Shown piece after piece: positions 19,584 to 29,906 of a stretch of DNA of 64,000 nucleotides. The translations under genes and the position numbers were made by a program. A model generated the notes under the pieces. The model was not told where the DNA came from and did no database searches. It saw only the letters and a program-made list of their open reading frames with translations. Source of the stretch: Rhodothermales bacterium (GTDB lineage Bacteria > Bacteroidota > Rhodothermia > Rhodothermales > JABDKH01); NCBI GenBank assembly GCA_013002165.1, contig JABDKO010000220.1, positions 1 to 64,000 on the forward strand, read 5' to 3'. How positions within the stretch are numbered: the stretch's first letter is position 1; each line of letters begins with the position of its first letter.

Positions 19584-22178
19584 CTACGCCGATGGCGAGA
19601 CGTCAGGCGGCTCAGTTGCTGCACCATCCGATGATATAGCAGCATCCGCCTCGTCGTCTTTTTCCTCCACCACGCGCGTTACATCAGCGATAGCATCATC
19701 TCCTTTCAGCTTGATCAGTCGCACACCCTGGGTATTTCGACCAAGCATGCTGATTCCGCCGACATTGATCCGTATCAGAATCCCCGCTTCGGTAACAATC
19801 ATGAGGTCGTCAGTGGGAAGGACCCCTTTGATGGAAACAAGATCTCCTGTGCGCGACGTTGTCTTCATCGTAATAATACCCATGCCGCCACGGCTCTGTA
19901 CACGGTAGTCGTCCAAAGCCGTCCTCTTCCCGTAGCCATTCGAGCTGATGGCAAGCACGCTGCGCTCCTCTCCCTCTACAACTATCATCCCGACAACCAC
20001 ATCCTTCGGGCCAAGCTTGATGCCTCGAACACCCTGTGTATTTCGGCCCATCGAACGAACATCACCTTCCTTGAAACGAATGGACTTGCCACTGGATGAT
20101 GCCAGTACAATGTCCGTGCTTCCATTGGTCAGATGAGCTTCGTACAACTCGTCTCCATCATTGACAGATATAGCAATGATACCGTCCGATCGTGGGCGGC
20201 TGAATGCTTCGAGGCTCGTTTTCTTCACCTGTCCACGTCGGGTCGACATGAACACGAAGTGATTGTTCAAAAACTCCTCACTGCGGAAATCATCTTTCGC
20301 CACCGCTAGCACGGCACGAACTCGATCTTGCGGTCCAATCTGGATAATATTCCGGATGGAACGACCCTTGGAGGTTCGACTTCCTTCGGGGATTTCATAC
20401 ACGCGTACCCAGTAGCACTTACCCTTATCTGTAAAAAACAGCAGGTAGTCATGGTTGTGCGATGCGAACAGATGCTCGATGTAATCCTCATCGCGCATAC
20501 CGGTCCCCCGAGAGCCTTTACCGCCGCGTCCTTGCTGGCGGTACTCGGACACATCAGTACGCTTGATGAGGCCCTGGTGCGTTATCGTGACAACCATATG
20601 GTCATCTTCGACCAGATCCTCATAGATGATGTCCCCGCCGCCTGTGTAATCGATTTCCGTTCGACGCTCATCCCCGTACTTCTCACTGATCTCCATGAGT
20701 TCATCCTTGATGATGGTCATCCGAATAGACTCATCGCCCAGGATTTCTTGAAGTCGCGTTATCAGCGCCATTACTTCCTTGTACTCATCTTCGATCTTTT
20801 GCCGTTCGAGGCCGGTGAGACGACTCAACCGCATGTCAAGAATTGCCTTCGCCTGGATTTCTGATAGCTGAAACATCGAGTTGCCATGCGTCGGCAAATC
20901 AAGACGCTCCAATTGATCAACAGTGAGCCTGGCTGGGAGGACTCCCTTCATCAGATTCTCTCTAGCAGAATCTGTATCCGGCGAGTTGCGGATGATCGTA
21001 ATGACCGCGTCAAGATGATCCAGCGCTATCGTCAGACCCTCGAGGATATGCGCGCGCTCTTCGGCCTTACGAAGGTCATACTGGGTCCGGCGAGTTACGA
21101 TCTCATGCCGATGCTCGACGTAATACTGGACGGCTTCTTTCAGATTCAGCGTCCGCGGTCGGCCGTTTACGAGGGCAACGAAGTTAACGCCGAATGTCTG
21201 CTGGCACTGAGTGTACTTGTACAACTGATTCTGCACGACAGCGGAAACAGCGTCCCGTCGCAGCTCGATGACAATGCGCATTCCGTCACGGTCGCTTTCG
21301 TCCCGAAGGTCGGAGATGCCGTCAATTTTCTTGTCCCGCGCAAGCAGCGCAATCTTTTCTATCAGGTAACTCTTGTTTACCTGGTAGGGGATCTCGGTTA
21401 TGATCAAGGCGATGCGACCTGACTTTCGCTCCTCTTCCTCGATCTTTGCGCGCATCACAACACGTCCGCGGCCGGTATGATACGCGAGCCTGACGCCCGA
21501 GTGGCCATATATTATTCCAGCAGTCGGAAAGTCCGGCGCAGGGATATGCTGGATGAGATCGTCAATTGAAATCTCCGGATCATCGACATAGGCGAGGATA
21601 CCCGAGATAACTTCCTTCAGATTGTGAGGCGGAATCTTCGTTGCCATCCCCACGGCGATTCCATCCGTGCCGTTTACGAGCAGGTTCGGGAAAGCGGACG
21701 GCATCACGATCGGTTCTTGAAGCGAACCGTCGAAATTGTCCTGATAGTCTACCGTCTCTTTGTTGATGTCTCGAAGCATTTCCTCGGCAAGCCGGGTCAT
21801 GCGTGCCTCTGTATACCGCATTGCGGCCGCCGAGTCACCATCAACCGAACCGAAGTTTCCCTGGCCGTCGACAAGGGGATAGCGCATTGAGAAACTCTGC
21901 GCCATTCTTACCATCGTATCATACACAGCGGTATCGCCGTGTGGGTGGTACTTACCGAGAACCTCACCAACGATTCGAGCACTCTTTTTGTAGCTGGCTC
22001 CGGCAGTCATACCGAGCTCGCTCATTCCATACAAGACACGACGATGGACCGGCTTCAGTCCATCGCGAACATCGGGAAGGGCCCGGCCAACAATTACCGA
22101 CATCGAGTAGTCGATATACGAGGACTTCATTTCGTCCTCAATGTTGATCGGAATTACCCTGAGATTATCAGCTTCCAT
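19584..22178 (-). CDS. gyrA: DNA gyrase subunit A
   Basis: [64 protein letters not shown]-terminal GyrA-box-like QGRGGKG. Confidence 0.97.
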   Translation of the reverse strand: MEADNLRVIPINIEDEMKSSYIDYSMSVIVGRALPDVRDGLKPVHRRVLYGMSELGMTAGASYKKSARIVGEVLGKYHPHGDTAVYDTMVRMAQSFSMRYPLVDGQGNFGSVDGDSAAAMRYTEARMTRLAEEMLRDINKETVDYQDNFDGSLQEPIVMPSAFPNLLVNGTDGIAVGMATKIPPHNLKEVISGILAYVDDPEISIDDLIQHIPAPDFPTAGIIYGHSGVRLAYHTGRGRVVMRAKIEEEERKSGRIALIITEIPYQVNKSYLIEKIALLARDKKIDGISDLRDESDRDGMRIVIELRRDAVSAVVQNQLYKYTQCQQTFGVNFVALVNGRPRTLNLKEAVQYYVEHRHEIVTRRTQYDLRKAEERAHILEGLTIALDHLDAVITIIRNSPDTDSARENLMKGVLPARLTVDQLERLDLPTHGNSMFQLSEIQAKAILDMRLSRLTGLERQKIEDEYKEVMALITRLQEILGDESIRMTIIKDELMEISEKYGDERRTEIDYTGGGDIIYEDLVEDDHMVVTITHQGLIKRTDVSEYRQQGRGGKGSRGTGMRDEDYIEHLFASHNHDYLLFFTDKGKCYWVRVYEIPEGSRTSKGRSIRNIIQIGPQDRVRAVLAVAKDDFRSEEFLNNHFVFMSTRRGQVKKTSLEAFSRPRSDGIIAISVNDGDELYEAHLTNGSTDIVLASSSGKSIRFKEGDVRSMGRNTQGVRGIKLGPKDVVVGMIVVEGEERSVLAISSNGYGKRTALDDYRVQSRGGMGIITMKTTSRTGDLVSIKGVLPTDDLMIVTEAGILIRINVGGISMLGRNTQGVRLIKLKGDDAIADVTRVVEEKDDEADAAISSDGAATEPPDVSPSA

Positions 22179-22557
22179 GCGATACTATGCCTGCCTGACA
22201 GTGGAAAATGCTCATGCGCATCACGTCAAAATTGTCTGCGCATGGATAGGTGGGTCTGGTCGAAACCGGGACTATCGAGACTTGACTGGAATATAGTCTT
22301 AAATGGCCAAAATCGCTATAAATGACGGCAATAATGCTGATTTTGAGCGGCTATTCACGGGTTCTCTAACAACCGCATGACCACTCCGGTACATCACCGG
22401 CAGGTGTTTCACAGAATACCCGTCGGCAGCGGTGTTTTTACCCACAATCCACATAGCGATGACACTATACATGACCGAGCCGAAACCGTCTGAATCGCAG
22501 CCATAATCTTGTATCTTGTTAGTTCTGCATACCCTTCATTTTTTCGAGCAAAGTACT

Positions 22558-24717
22558 ATGAGTCGCTTTCTTAGGAATCTATCGTTCATCCTGCCCATCG
22601 TCCTGCTATCTGCCGGCCTGTGCACCGCACAAGAGGCAGCAGTAAAAGCCGGGAAATATGACAACGGCAAGATGTGGACGTTTGACTATCCGCCCACAGA
22701 ATTTATTTCAGAGACATACGGATTTACGCCTGACAATGGCTGGTTTGAAAAGGCACGTCTGGGCTCACTTCGGTTGCCGAACTGTACAGCCTCATTTGTT
22801 TCTCCTCACGGTCTGGTAATGACCAACCATCACTGTGGTCGCGGTTCTGTCGCGCAGGTAGCTATGGATGGGGAGGACTTGCTCAACGACGGCTTCGTAT
22901 CCTCGTCGCTCGATGAAGAACGTGCTGTACCGGGACTGTATGTTGATCAGCTTGTGGCAATCCAGGATGTAACGGACGAGGTGTTCGCTGCAGTAGAGGA
23001 TGCTGAAACTGACGCGGAGAAAGCATCTGCACGTCAGGAGGCTATTGCCGCCATTACGAATCGAATCACCGATGCGGCGGGAGGAGCAGATGCCGGTTTC
23101 GTCGCTCAGGTAATAAACCTGTACAACGGAGGAAGGTATTCAGCATACACGTTCAGGCGATACTCGGATGTTCGCCTGGTCATGGCTCCGGAACTACAGC
23201 TGGGGTATTTCGGCGGTGATACCGACAACTTTACCTATCCCCGATATGCCCTCGACATGACGTACTTCCGCGTCTATGAAAATGACGAACCATTCGAGCC
23301 TGAGTATTTCTTCCAGTGGAGTAAGGAGGGGGCGTCATTGGGAGATGCAGTGTTCGTTATCGGTAATCCGGGCTCTACGCTCCGCCTCGAAACGATGGCA
23401 CAATTGGAGTGGAGACGGGATGTCCAGGAGAAAGCAATCGTCGATCTTCTAAACTCCAGGATTGGTTCGCTCATGAGTTACTATGAGGATAATCCATCTC
23501 CTGCTTTGCTGAATCAGATCTTTGGTCTCCGAAACGCACAGAAGCTCTATACGGGACGTGTAAAAGGATTGAACGATATGGTCATAATGGCCAAACGAGC
23601 GGATACGGAGCGCCAGTTCCTTTCCGACATGGATGCAAAGTTCGCGAACATGGATGCCGACGTGCAGGTCCCGTATCTCACCGTCATCAATGACCTTGCG
23701 AATATCGTCGAACAAAAACGCGAATTCGCGGCTGAGTTCGCTGCGTTTATCGCCATGCAGCCAGGGGGCAACCTGTCATCGGCAACACTCGGCCGTGCCT
23801 CAGTGGGCCGGGCATACCTGAACCAGAAAGATGCCGGTGCGACTGCCGAGCAACTTCAACCATATGTCGACCAGATGTCATCAATGACACAGGATCCGAC
23901 GATCGACAAACTATTTCTGGCAAACAGGCTGGCGGATTTCAAGGCAAGTTTCGGAGATGATGACCCTATTGTGCAGGGAATCATGAAAGGGATGTCTCCC
24001 GCCGAGGTTGCCGAGTCGATCACGTCAAATTCGGTTTTCAGCGACGCCGCGAAACTTATGGAAGCCATGGAAAACGATGGTATTCCAGCTGACGATCCCG
24101 CACTGGGAGTTGCGAACATGATTGCGGACAGACTTCAAGCATTCCAGAGTGCGTTCGCAGGTCTGGGCGCTCAGGAAACAGAGCTAAACGCTCAGCATGG
24201 CCGGGCAAGATTCGAGATCTATGGAACGGAACGTCCACCGGATGCCACGTTCTCTCTGCGAATCGCTGACGGCGTAGTTAGCCCGTACGAGTACAATGGG
24301 ACTGAAGCACCACCGTTTACAACATTCTTCGGGCTGTATAACAGATACCACGCTCACATGGCATCAGAGGATGGAGCTGAGTGGGTCCTGCCGGAACGCT
24401 GGTTAAACCCTCCAGCGACTTTCGATATGTCGACGAAACTGAATCTGGTTTCGACAAATGATATTATTGGCGGAAACTCCGGATCGCCGCTCCTGAATAA
24501 GGATCTTGAAGTAGTCGGCCTGATCTTCGACGGTAACATTGAGTCGCTACCTTCGGCATTTATTTACCAGACTGAAGTAGCCCGTGCGGTGAGTGTTGAT
24601 GTACGCGGAATGCGCGAAGCGCTTGACGAAATCTATGACGTCGATAGAATTGTGCTCGAGCTTGATGAGGGAGTTCTGGTGGCAACCGAGGCCGAGGCAG
24701 ACGCCAGACAGAACTAG
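22558..24717 (+). CDS. S46 family serine peptidase (DPP7/DPP11-like)
   Basis: NCTASFVSPHGLVMTNHHC (catalytic His region) and GGNSGSPLLN (catalytic Ser); signal peptide from 22558. Confidence 0.92.
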   Translation: MSRFLRNLSFILPIVLLSAGLCTAQEAAVKAGKYDNGKMWTFDYPPTEFISETYGFTPDNGWFEKARLGSLRLPNCTASFVSPHGLVMTNHHCGRGSVAQVAMDGEDLLNDGFVSSSLDEERAVPGLYVDQLVAIQDVTDEVFAAVEDAETDAEKASARQEAIAAITNRITDAAGGADAGFVAQVINLYNGGRYSAYTFRRYSDVRLVMAPELQLGYFGGDTDNFTYPRYALDMTYFRVYENDEPFEPEYFFQWSKEGASLGDAVFVIGNPGSTLRLETMAQLEWRRDVQEKAIVDLLNSRIGSLMSYYEDNPSPALLNQIFGLRNAQKLYTGRVKGLNDMVIMAKRADTERQFLSDMDAKFANMDADVQVPYLTVINDLANIVEQKREFAAEFAAFIAMQPGGNLSSATLGRASVGRAYLNQKDAGATAEQLQPYVDQMSSMTQDPTIDKLFLANRLADFKASFGDDDPIVQGIMKGMSPAEVAESITSNSVFSDAAKLMEAMENDGIPADDPALGVANMIADRLQAFQSAFAGLGAQETELNAQHGRARFEIYGTERPPDATFSLRIADGVVSPYEYNGTEAPPFTTFFGLYNRYHAHMASEDGAEWVLPERWLNPPATFDMSTKLNLVSTNDIIGGNSGSPLLNKDLEVVGLIFDGNIESLPSAFIYQTEVARAVSVDVRGMREALDEIYDVDRIVLELDEGVLVATEAEADARQN

Positions 24718-24748
24718 TATTCTCAACCATACGCCAGTGCCAGGTATT

Positions 24749-24784
24749 GAACGCACTATCCTGACGGGTAGTGCGTTCTTTTTT
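24749..24784 (+). terminator. Rho-independent terminator after S46 peptidase
   Basis: GAACGCACTA / TAGTGCGTTC 10-bp stem followed by TTTTTT. Confidence 0.9.
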
Positions 24785-24917
24785 CCTGAACATCAGGGCT
24801 TTGCTTTGCGGTTACTTTGTGATTTGAAAGATGAGTCCCGAATTATCGATATTGGTCTCGCGTAGACCTTGATTGGTCACCTCCCCAAAGTCAAAATTAA
24901 GTCAACATAACAGCATT

Positions 24918-26210
24918 ATGTACGTCAAGCGTTTTTCATTGCTGGCAGCCGCGGCCGCCACGGTCGTACTATGTACCGCGCCTCGCATTTCGGCGCAGGA
25001 TATATCGGCAACCGTGCTGCATGCCGATAGAGTCTTCGACGGGTTAAAAATGTACGATGACTGGGTCGTCGTTGTATCCGGTAACAGGATTGTTGATGCG
25101 GGACCTGTGTCTTCAGTCAGTATCCCCGAAGACGCAGACATGCTCAGGTTTGAGGGAGCAACTTTGCTGCCCGGTCTGATAGATGCTCACTCACACCTTC
25201 TGCTCCATCCATACAACGAGACATCCTGGAATGATCAGGTTCTTAAGGAGTCATTCGCCGAGCGCGCAATACGAGCTGGTGTCCACGCAGGAAATACGCT
25301 GCGAGCTGGATTCACATCGCTGCGCGATCTTGGCTCGGAAGGTGCCGGCTATGTAGATGTCGGCGTCAAACAGGCCATCGAAAAAGGGGTCATCCCCGGA
25401 CCGCGACTGATCGTCTCCGGAAAGGCCATCGTCGCGACAGGCAGCTATGGACCCAAAGGATTTGCAGAACATGTCCATGTACCTCTAGGTGCTGAAGAAG
25501 CTGACGGGCTGGAGGGTATTCAGCGGGAGGTACGAGATCAGATTGGCAACGGTGCTGACTTCATCAAGGTGTACGCCGACTATCGTTGGGGACCCAATGG
25601 AGAGGCGCGTCCGACTTTCTCGATCGAGGAGCTGCAGCAAGCGGTCGCAACTGCTGGATCATCCGGTCGGACGGTGGTCGCTCATGCCAGCACTGCCGAG
25701 GCCATGCGAAGGGCAACGATTGCCGGTGTGGAATCTATTGAGCATGGTGACGGAGGGACCCCGGAGGTTTTTCAGATGATGGCGGAGGCTGGAGTCATTT
25801 TGTGTCCGACTATTGCAGCGGGTCATGCGATTATGCAGTATGGAGGATGGGACCCCGGGACCGATTCCGACCCTGAACGAATCGTTCGCAAGAAGCAAAG
25901 TATCGAGGATGCGCTTGAGGCTGGTGTAACCCTGTGCAATGGCAGTGATGTCGGTGTCTTCTCGCACGGAGACAACCCGCGCGAGCTTGAATTGATGGTC
26001 GACTATGGAGTAAGTCCACTTGGAGCGCTGACTGCAGCGACGTCGGTGAATGCGAAACTAATGCACATGGAAGATGCCGTAGGTAGAGTCCAGACAGGCT
26101 TTCTCGCTGATATCGTCATTGTCGATGGCAACCCGGCCGAAGCGATCTCTGACATCCGAAACGTCGTTCTGGTCATGAAAGATGGTGAAATTGTCGTCGG
26201 TCCGCGGTGA
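24918..26210 (+). CDS. Secreted amidohydrolase family protein (imidazolonepropionase-like)
   Basis: LLPGLIDAHSHLLLH metal motif, VVAHASTAEAMRRA, GSDVGVFSHGDN; signal peptide from 24918. Confidence 0.9.
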   Translation: MYVKRFSLLAAAAATVVLCTAPRISAQDISATVLHADRVFDGLKMYDDWVVVVSGNRIVDAGPVSSVSIPEDADMLRFEGATLLPGLIDAHSHLLLHPYNETSWNDQVLKESFAERAIRAGVHAGNTLRAGFTSLRDLGSEGAGYVDVGVKQAIEKGVIPGPRLIVSGKAIVATGSYGPKGFAEHVHVPLGAEEADGLEGIQREVRDQIGNGADFIKVYADYRWGPNGEARPTFSIEELQQAVATAGSSGRTVVAHASTAEAMRRATIAGVESIEHGDGGTPEVFQMMAEAGVILCPTIAAGHAIMQYGGWDPGTDSDPERIVRKKQSIEDALEAGVTLCNGSDVGVFSHGDNPRELELMVDYGVSPLGALTAATSVNAKLMHMEDAVGRVQTGFLADIVIVDGNPAEAISDIRNVVLVMKDGEIVVGPR

Positions 26211-26334
26211 TCCGGGCCAGTTTTGAAGGAGCTACACTCGCGAGGATAATGGTCCGGACACGCTGCCGGCCACAACGGGGTTTCATGTACTCGATAGGGA
26301 CACGCTCACCGAGACCGTGCCCAGCCAATCGCAA

Positions 26335-26434
26335 GGGGGCCACCACTCCTCCTCCCCGGTAGCAACTTAATCAGAAAAGTGCGAACTCCGCCAATGACAA
26401 AGTGCTAGACAAACTCTAGATCTTTTTCTAGGAT
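26335..26434 (+). repeat. Copy 2 of ~100-bp intergenic repeat element
   Basis: ~90% identical to 19317-19416, same strand, also in a convergent intergenic region. Confidence 0.92.
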
Positions 26435-26496
26435 TGCAGCAAATCTCTTTGAATACCCTTCGCTGGCGCTCAGGGTGACAGACAAAAAGCCCCATC

Positions 26497-28875
26497 CTAC
26501 AAGTCGATGTCCCTCTTCCTGACGAGAAACAAACCCTCCGCCTGGCTGCTCACCGCTATCACGCCGCTCTTGAAGTAGGGATAGTTACTCCAGGACCCAC
26601 CGAATCCAAATGTGTCATCCGAGAACGGTGCCGTATCAAAATGACCGGACTCAACCGGATTGACGGGATCTGAGATATCGAGAATTCTGAGACCAGCCTG
26701 ATAATTCGATTGGTACATCAGATTGCCTTTGATGTACAGGTTATGATCGCTCGCACCCACGCTGTGTGTAAACTCCTTCACAAGGATCGGATCATCCAGA
26801 TCACTCACATCCCATATCAAGGTGCGCGTCTTGTCGACAATCTTGTTCATCTCATCGAGTTCGTCGTTCATGTAGAAGTAGTTCTGATCATCAGTCAACC
26901 ATCCCTGATGTGTATATGCTGTCTTCGGATAGGTAGCGACTGCGACTGTCTGTGGATTACTCTTATTCGTGACATCGGCGATGATGAACGCATTCCCGTT
27001 CGAGTTCAGGCAGATCTCGCGTCCTGTGTAGTCGGCATCAGGGCCACGATACATCACACATTGAGCATCATGCGTTCCGCCATAGTCCGGGTGTGTATAG
27101 CAACCGACAAAAATTGGATTCAACGGATCTCGGATATCCATCATATGAAGCTGCCCGCCGCAGCCCTCGCCGCCAGCGCGACTGCCGATAGCATATGCAA
27201 ATCCCGATTCTTCATTGATGATGATATTGTGGGAGCTGGCAATACCCGAGTAGTGAGCCGACTCCTGAAAGTCGACTGGCATGTCTGCCGGATCCACGTC
27301 CCGAAGTTGACCAAGATCGAAGATTTGCATCCCGTGATCGCGGGCACCGTCTGCGACGATAAACGCATGGTCCTTGTAGACCTTGATATCGCGCCACCAG
27401 CTGCCCGGAGTGCCAGCGGTTCTCATTAGCTGGCCAACCACCATCGGCTGCCCTGGATTACTAATATCGATGAATGATACGCCATCGGTTCTGCCGGCGA
27501 GTACATACTCCTTGCCGGTCTGTGAGTCTTCCCATCCCCAGATGTCGTTCAATGTAGCACCACGGTCATTTGCAAGGTCGCCCGTCGAGATCATCGAGAG
27601 CAGATCGACGTTGTCGCAGGGAAAGATGTCGTTGGCCATACCGTCTTCACACTCGACCATATCACCTGACATGGATTCAAATCTGTTTACGTCATTCTCG
27701 ACGGCAGCCACGAGTGCCCACTCGCCGGCGTCGTCACGTTCATAGATCGTTGCCCGGCCAGATTCAAAATCGGCACTGGGTGCTCCGACGGCGAGGATGT
27801 CGCCTTCGATCGCCAGACCGACTCCAAATCCTCGGCCTTTTTGATCTGCAGGAGCTTCGAGTTTTGAGTACGGCCCTTCAAGGTTGTCCGTGTTAAAGAT
27901 GAAAACACTTCCTCGGGCGCCTACCACAAGATCACTTCCAGAAATTGCGAGTCGGCCTCCAAATTGACCGGACTTGCTCTCGCCTTCAGCAGGTTCTGCC
28001 TCCTCGATCATGGCAATGCGATTCCACGTGGCACTTTCGTCTTTCTCATAGACGATCACTACTCCGTCCTGCTCGTGTCCGATCGCTCCTGCAAATAATC
28101 GTCCCTCGTGCACTACAACTGACCTACCCAGTTGCGCATTGTCCGACAGATCGTCGCTGCCCAGCTCTGCGACCAACTCGGGACTCTGATTATTGGAGAT
28201 ATCATAAACCAGTACACCTCCCTTGCCATCGTTTGATTGGGGCGTGCCGGCAAAGAGTAAATCGTCCTCCGATACGAGTGACCAGACTGGAGCATCAATA
28301 ACAGGTCCCATGTCGTGCCACGCGCCGTCCATCTCATGAACGTAATGCACAGATCCCGCTGCATCATCAGCATTGAAGGCGGTTACCATTACTGTGCTCC
28401 GGGCCAGGGTAATCGTCTGAGTCCGATAACCACCTCGGGCATAGGCACCTCCGAATTCAAAACCATCGGCCAGGCCTTCAGCCGGGCTCACTTTCGCCTG
28501 TTCGGTCCACTCGCCGTCCATGTGCTTGTAGAGATAGATGGCCTCAACGCCGGGGGCACCAACTATCATTCTATCACCGTGCACGAGGAGAGAGCGGCCA
28601 AATTCATCACCATGAGCACCATCAGAGGCACCGATTCTCCCGGTCTCTACCCATTGCCCCTGGGCGTTTCGTGCGTAACGGTAGACTTGCCCGGCCGGAT
28701 CAGAACCGGATGGCCAGCTTATCGGGGCCGACCCGATATAAACTTCTCCATCAGCAACAGCGATCGTTCCGCCGAAACCAAGCAGTGCACTCGTGTTGTC
28801 GGAGAATTTAGTCTGAGCAGTGGCTGGACTCGATGCGAGTATCAGTATGAGGGCAGAAAACAGGAAACGATGCAT
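26497..28875 (-). CDS. Secreted choice-of-anchor-B/LVIVD-repeat protein with N-terminal FG-GAP-like repeats
   Basis: SHNIIINEESGFAYAIGSR, GGQLHMMDIRDPLNPIFVGCY, HDAQCVMYRGPD, LRILDISDPVNPVE; signal peptide. Confidence 0.85.
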   Translation of the reverse strand: MHRFLFSALILILASSPATAQTKFSDNTSALLGFGGTIAVADGEVYIGSAPISWPSGSDPAGQVYRYARNAQGQWVETGRIGASDGAHGDEFGRSLLVHGDRMIVGAPGVEAIYLYKHMDGEWTEQAKVSPAEGLADGFEFGGAYARGGYRTQTITLARSTVMVTAFNADDAAGSVHYVHEMDGAWHDMGPVIDAPVWSLVSEDDLLFAGTPQSNDGKGGVLVYDISNNQSPELVAELGSDDLSDNAQLGRSVVVHEGRLFAGAIGHEQDGVVIVYEKDESATWNRIAMIEEAEPAEGESKSGQFGGRLAISGSDLVVGARGSVFIFNTDNLEGPYSKLEAPADQKGRGFGVGLAIEGDILAVGAPSADFESGRATIYERDDAGEWALVAAVENDVNRFESMSGDMVECEDGMANDIFPCDNVDLLSMISTGDLANDRGATLNDIWGWEDSQTGKEYVLAGRTDGVSFIDISNPGQPMVVGQLMRTAGTPGSWWRDIKVYKDHAFIVADGARDHGMQIFDLGQLRDVDPADMPVDFQESAHYSGIASSHNIIINEESGFAYAIGSRAGGEGCGGQLHMMDIRDPLNPIFVGCYTHPDYGGTHDAQCVMYRGPDADYTGREICLNSNGNAFIIADVTNKSNPQTVAVATYPKTAYTHQGWLTDDQNYFYMNDELDEMNKIVDKTRTLIWDVSDLDDPILVKEFTHSVGASDHNLYIKGNLMYQSNYQAGLRILDISDPVNPVESGHFDTAPFSDDTFGFGGSWSNYPYFKSGVIAVSSQAEGLFLVRKRDIDL

Positions 28876-28976
28876 AGCGGAAGCGCGATTGATAGGTATT
28901 GAACTGCGATTCCTGATAATACGAAACGATCGTCAGCAACTCGGCCTTTAACGAACCAATTTTTCGCCACGTCAGA

Positions 28977-29016
28977 ATCTTGAGATACAAGCACAGATGA
29001 GCCTGTATCTCAAGAT
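28977..29016. repeat. Perfect 13-bp inverted repeat (14-nt spacer)
   Basis: ATCTTGAGATACA ... TGTATCTCAAGAT. Confidence 0.9.
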
Positions 29017-29092
29017 CGTTATCGGAAGGTATTATTATGCGTGCGTCCTTGCTCTTTGTGATCGAAGGCAGCCTGCCCAGCTCATAAAGCCG

Positions 29093-29716
29093 CTATTTAC
29101 CCTGCATCATAGAGCATTCGTGACCGGCCGAAGAAGTGCTGTCAGCGCCATGGTTCATTCGGCCGTTTCCCATGCCTTCCTTCATTCCTCCTTTCATGCC
29201 TTCCTTCATTCGGCCGTTTCCCATGCCTTCCTTCATTCCTCCTTTCATTCCTGACATATCGCCGCCCATCATGTTGCAGGTGTCCCCGGCGTTAAGGGAC
29301 ATCACAAACTCAACCACCGCTGCGCGATCCTCTTCAGACAAGGCTTGTTCGGGCATCAGGCCATGGTGCTCGATCGCCTTTGCCGGAAGCTGAGATCGTG
29401 CCGAATCTGGCTTGATCAGCCACTCGGTCATGGCCGTCCTCACTGCATCATCTGAGTCGAGATTATTGAAGTAGTGCATAGAGATCATCTGTAGCGGCGG
29501 TGCTATCGGCCTCGTGGACATGTCAGCAGGCTTCGCAACACTGTGACAGGTTGAGCAAACCTGATCGTAAACGGCCTCTCCACGAGCAGCGGCCACTTCG
29601 GACTGCGCGAATCCATCTGATACACTCAGCAGACAAACTGCCAGCACGAAGGCGCCCAGAAAACGAGCGACAGAATGAGTGGTACGCAAGGTTGGATAGA
29701 TAAATTGTAATCTCAT
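29093..29716 (-). CDS. c-type cytochrome with C-terminal Met/Gly-rich repeat tail
   Basis: CSTCH heme motif, LMPEQALSEEDRAAVVEFV; tail MKEGMGNGRMKEGMKGGMKEGMGNGRMNHG...HECSMM; likely start MRLQFIYP at 29716. Confidence 0.82.
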   Translation of the reverse strand: MRLQFIYPTLRTTHSVARFLGAFVLAVCLLSVSDGFAQSEVAAARGEAVYDQVCSTCHSVAKPADMSTRPIAPPLQMISMHYFNNLDSDDAVRTAMTEWLIKPDSARSQLPAKAIEHHGLMPEQALSEEDRAAVVEFVMSLNAGDTCNMMGGDMSGMKGGMKEGMGNGRMKEGMKGGMKEGMGNGRMNHGADSTSSAGHECSMMQGK

Positions 29717-29906
29717 GTCGAAACTCGCTCGGTTATTATAGAAAATATGCATAGATGGACACCTGCCACCCTACCATTATGCGAAATTCTACAGGTCTGG
29801 ATTCAGGGCTTTTTCGACGATGATAGTCTGGATCCGGCGGTGCTGACTGTGGGAGAAATCCCGACACGCGTGAATGCGCGGTTGGGCCCTGCTGAACCGT
29901 TCCGCT

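Noticed and set aside
21900-21990. Quinolone-resistance substitution in GyrA (Thr at E. coli position 83)
   Set aside because: Thr at this site is the natural residue in many species; cannot be called resistance from one sequence
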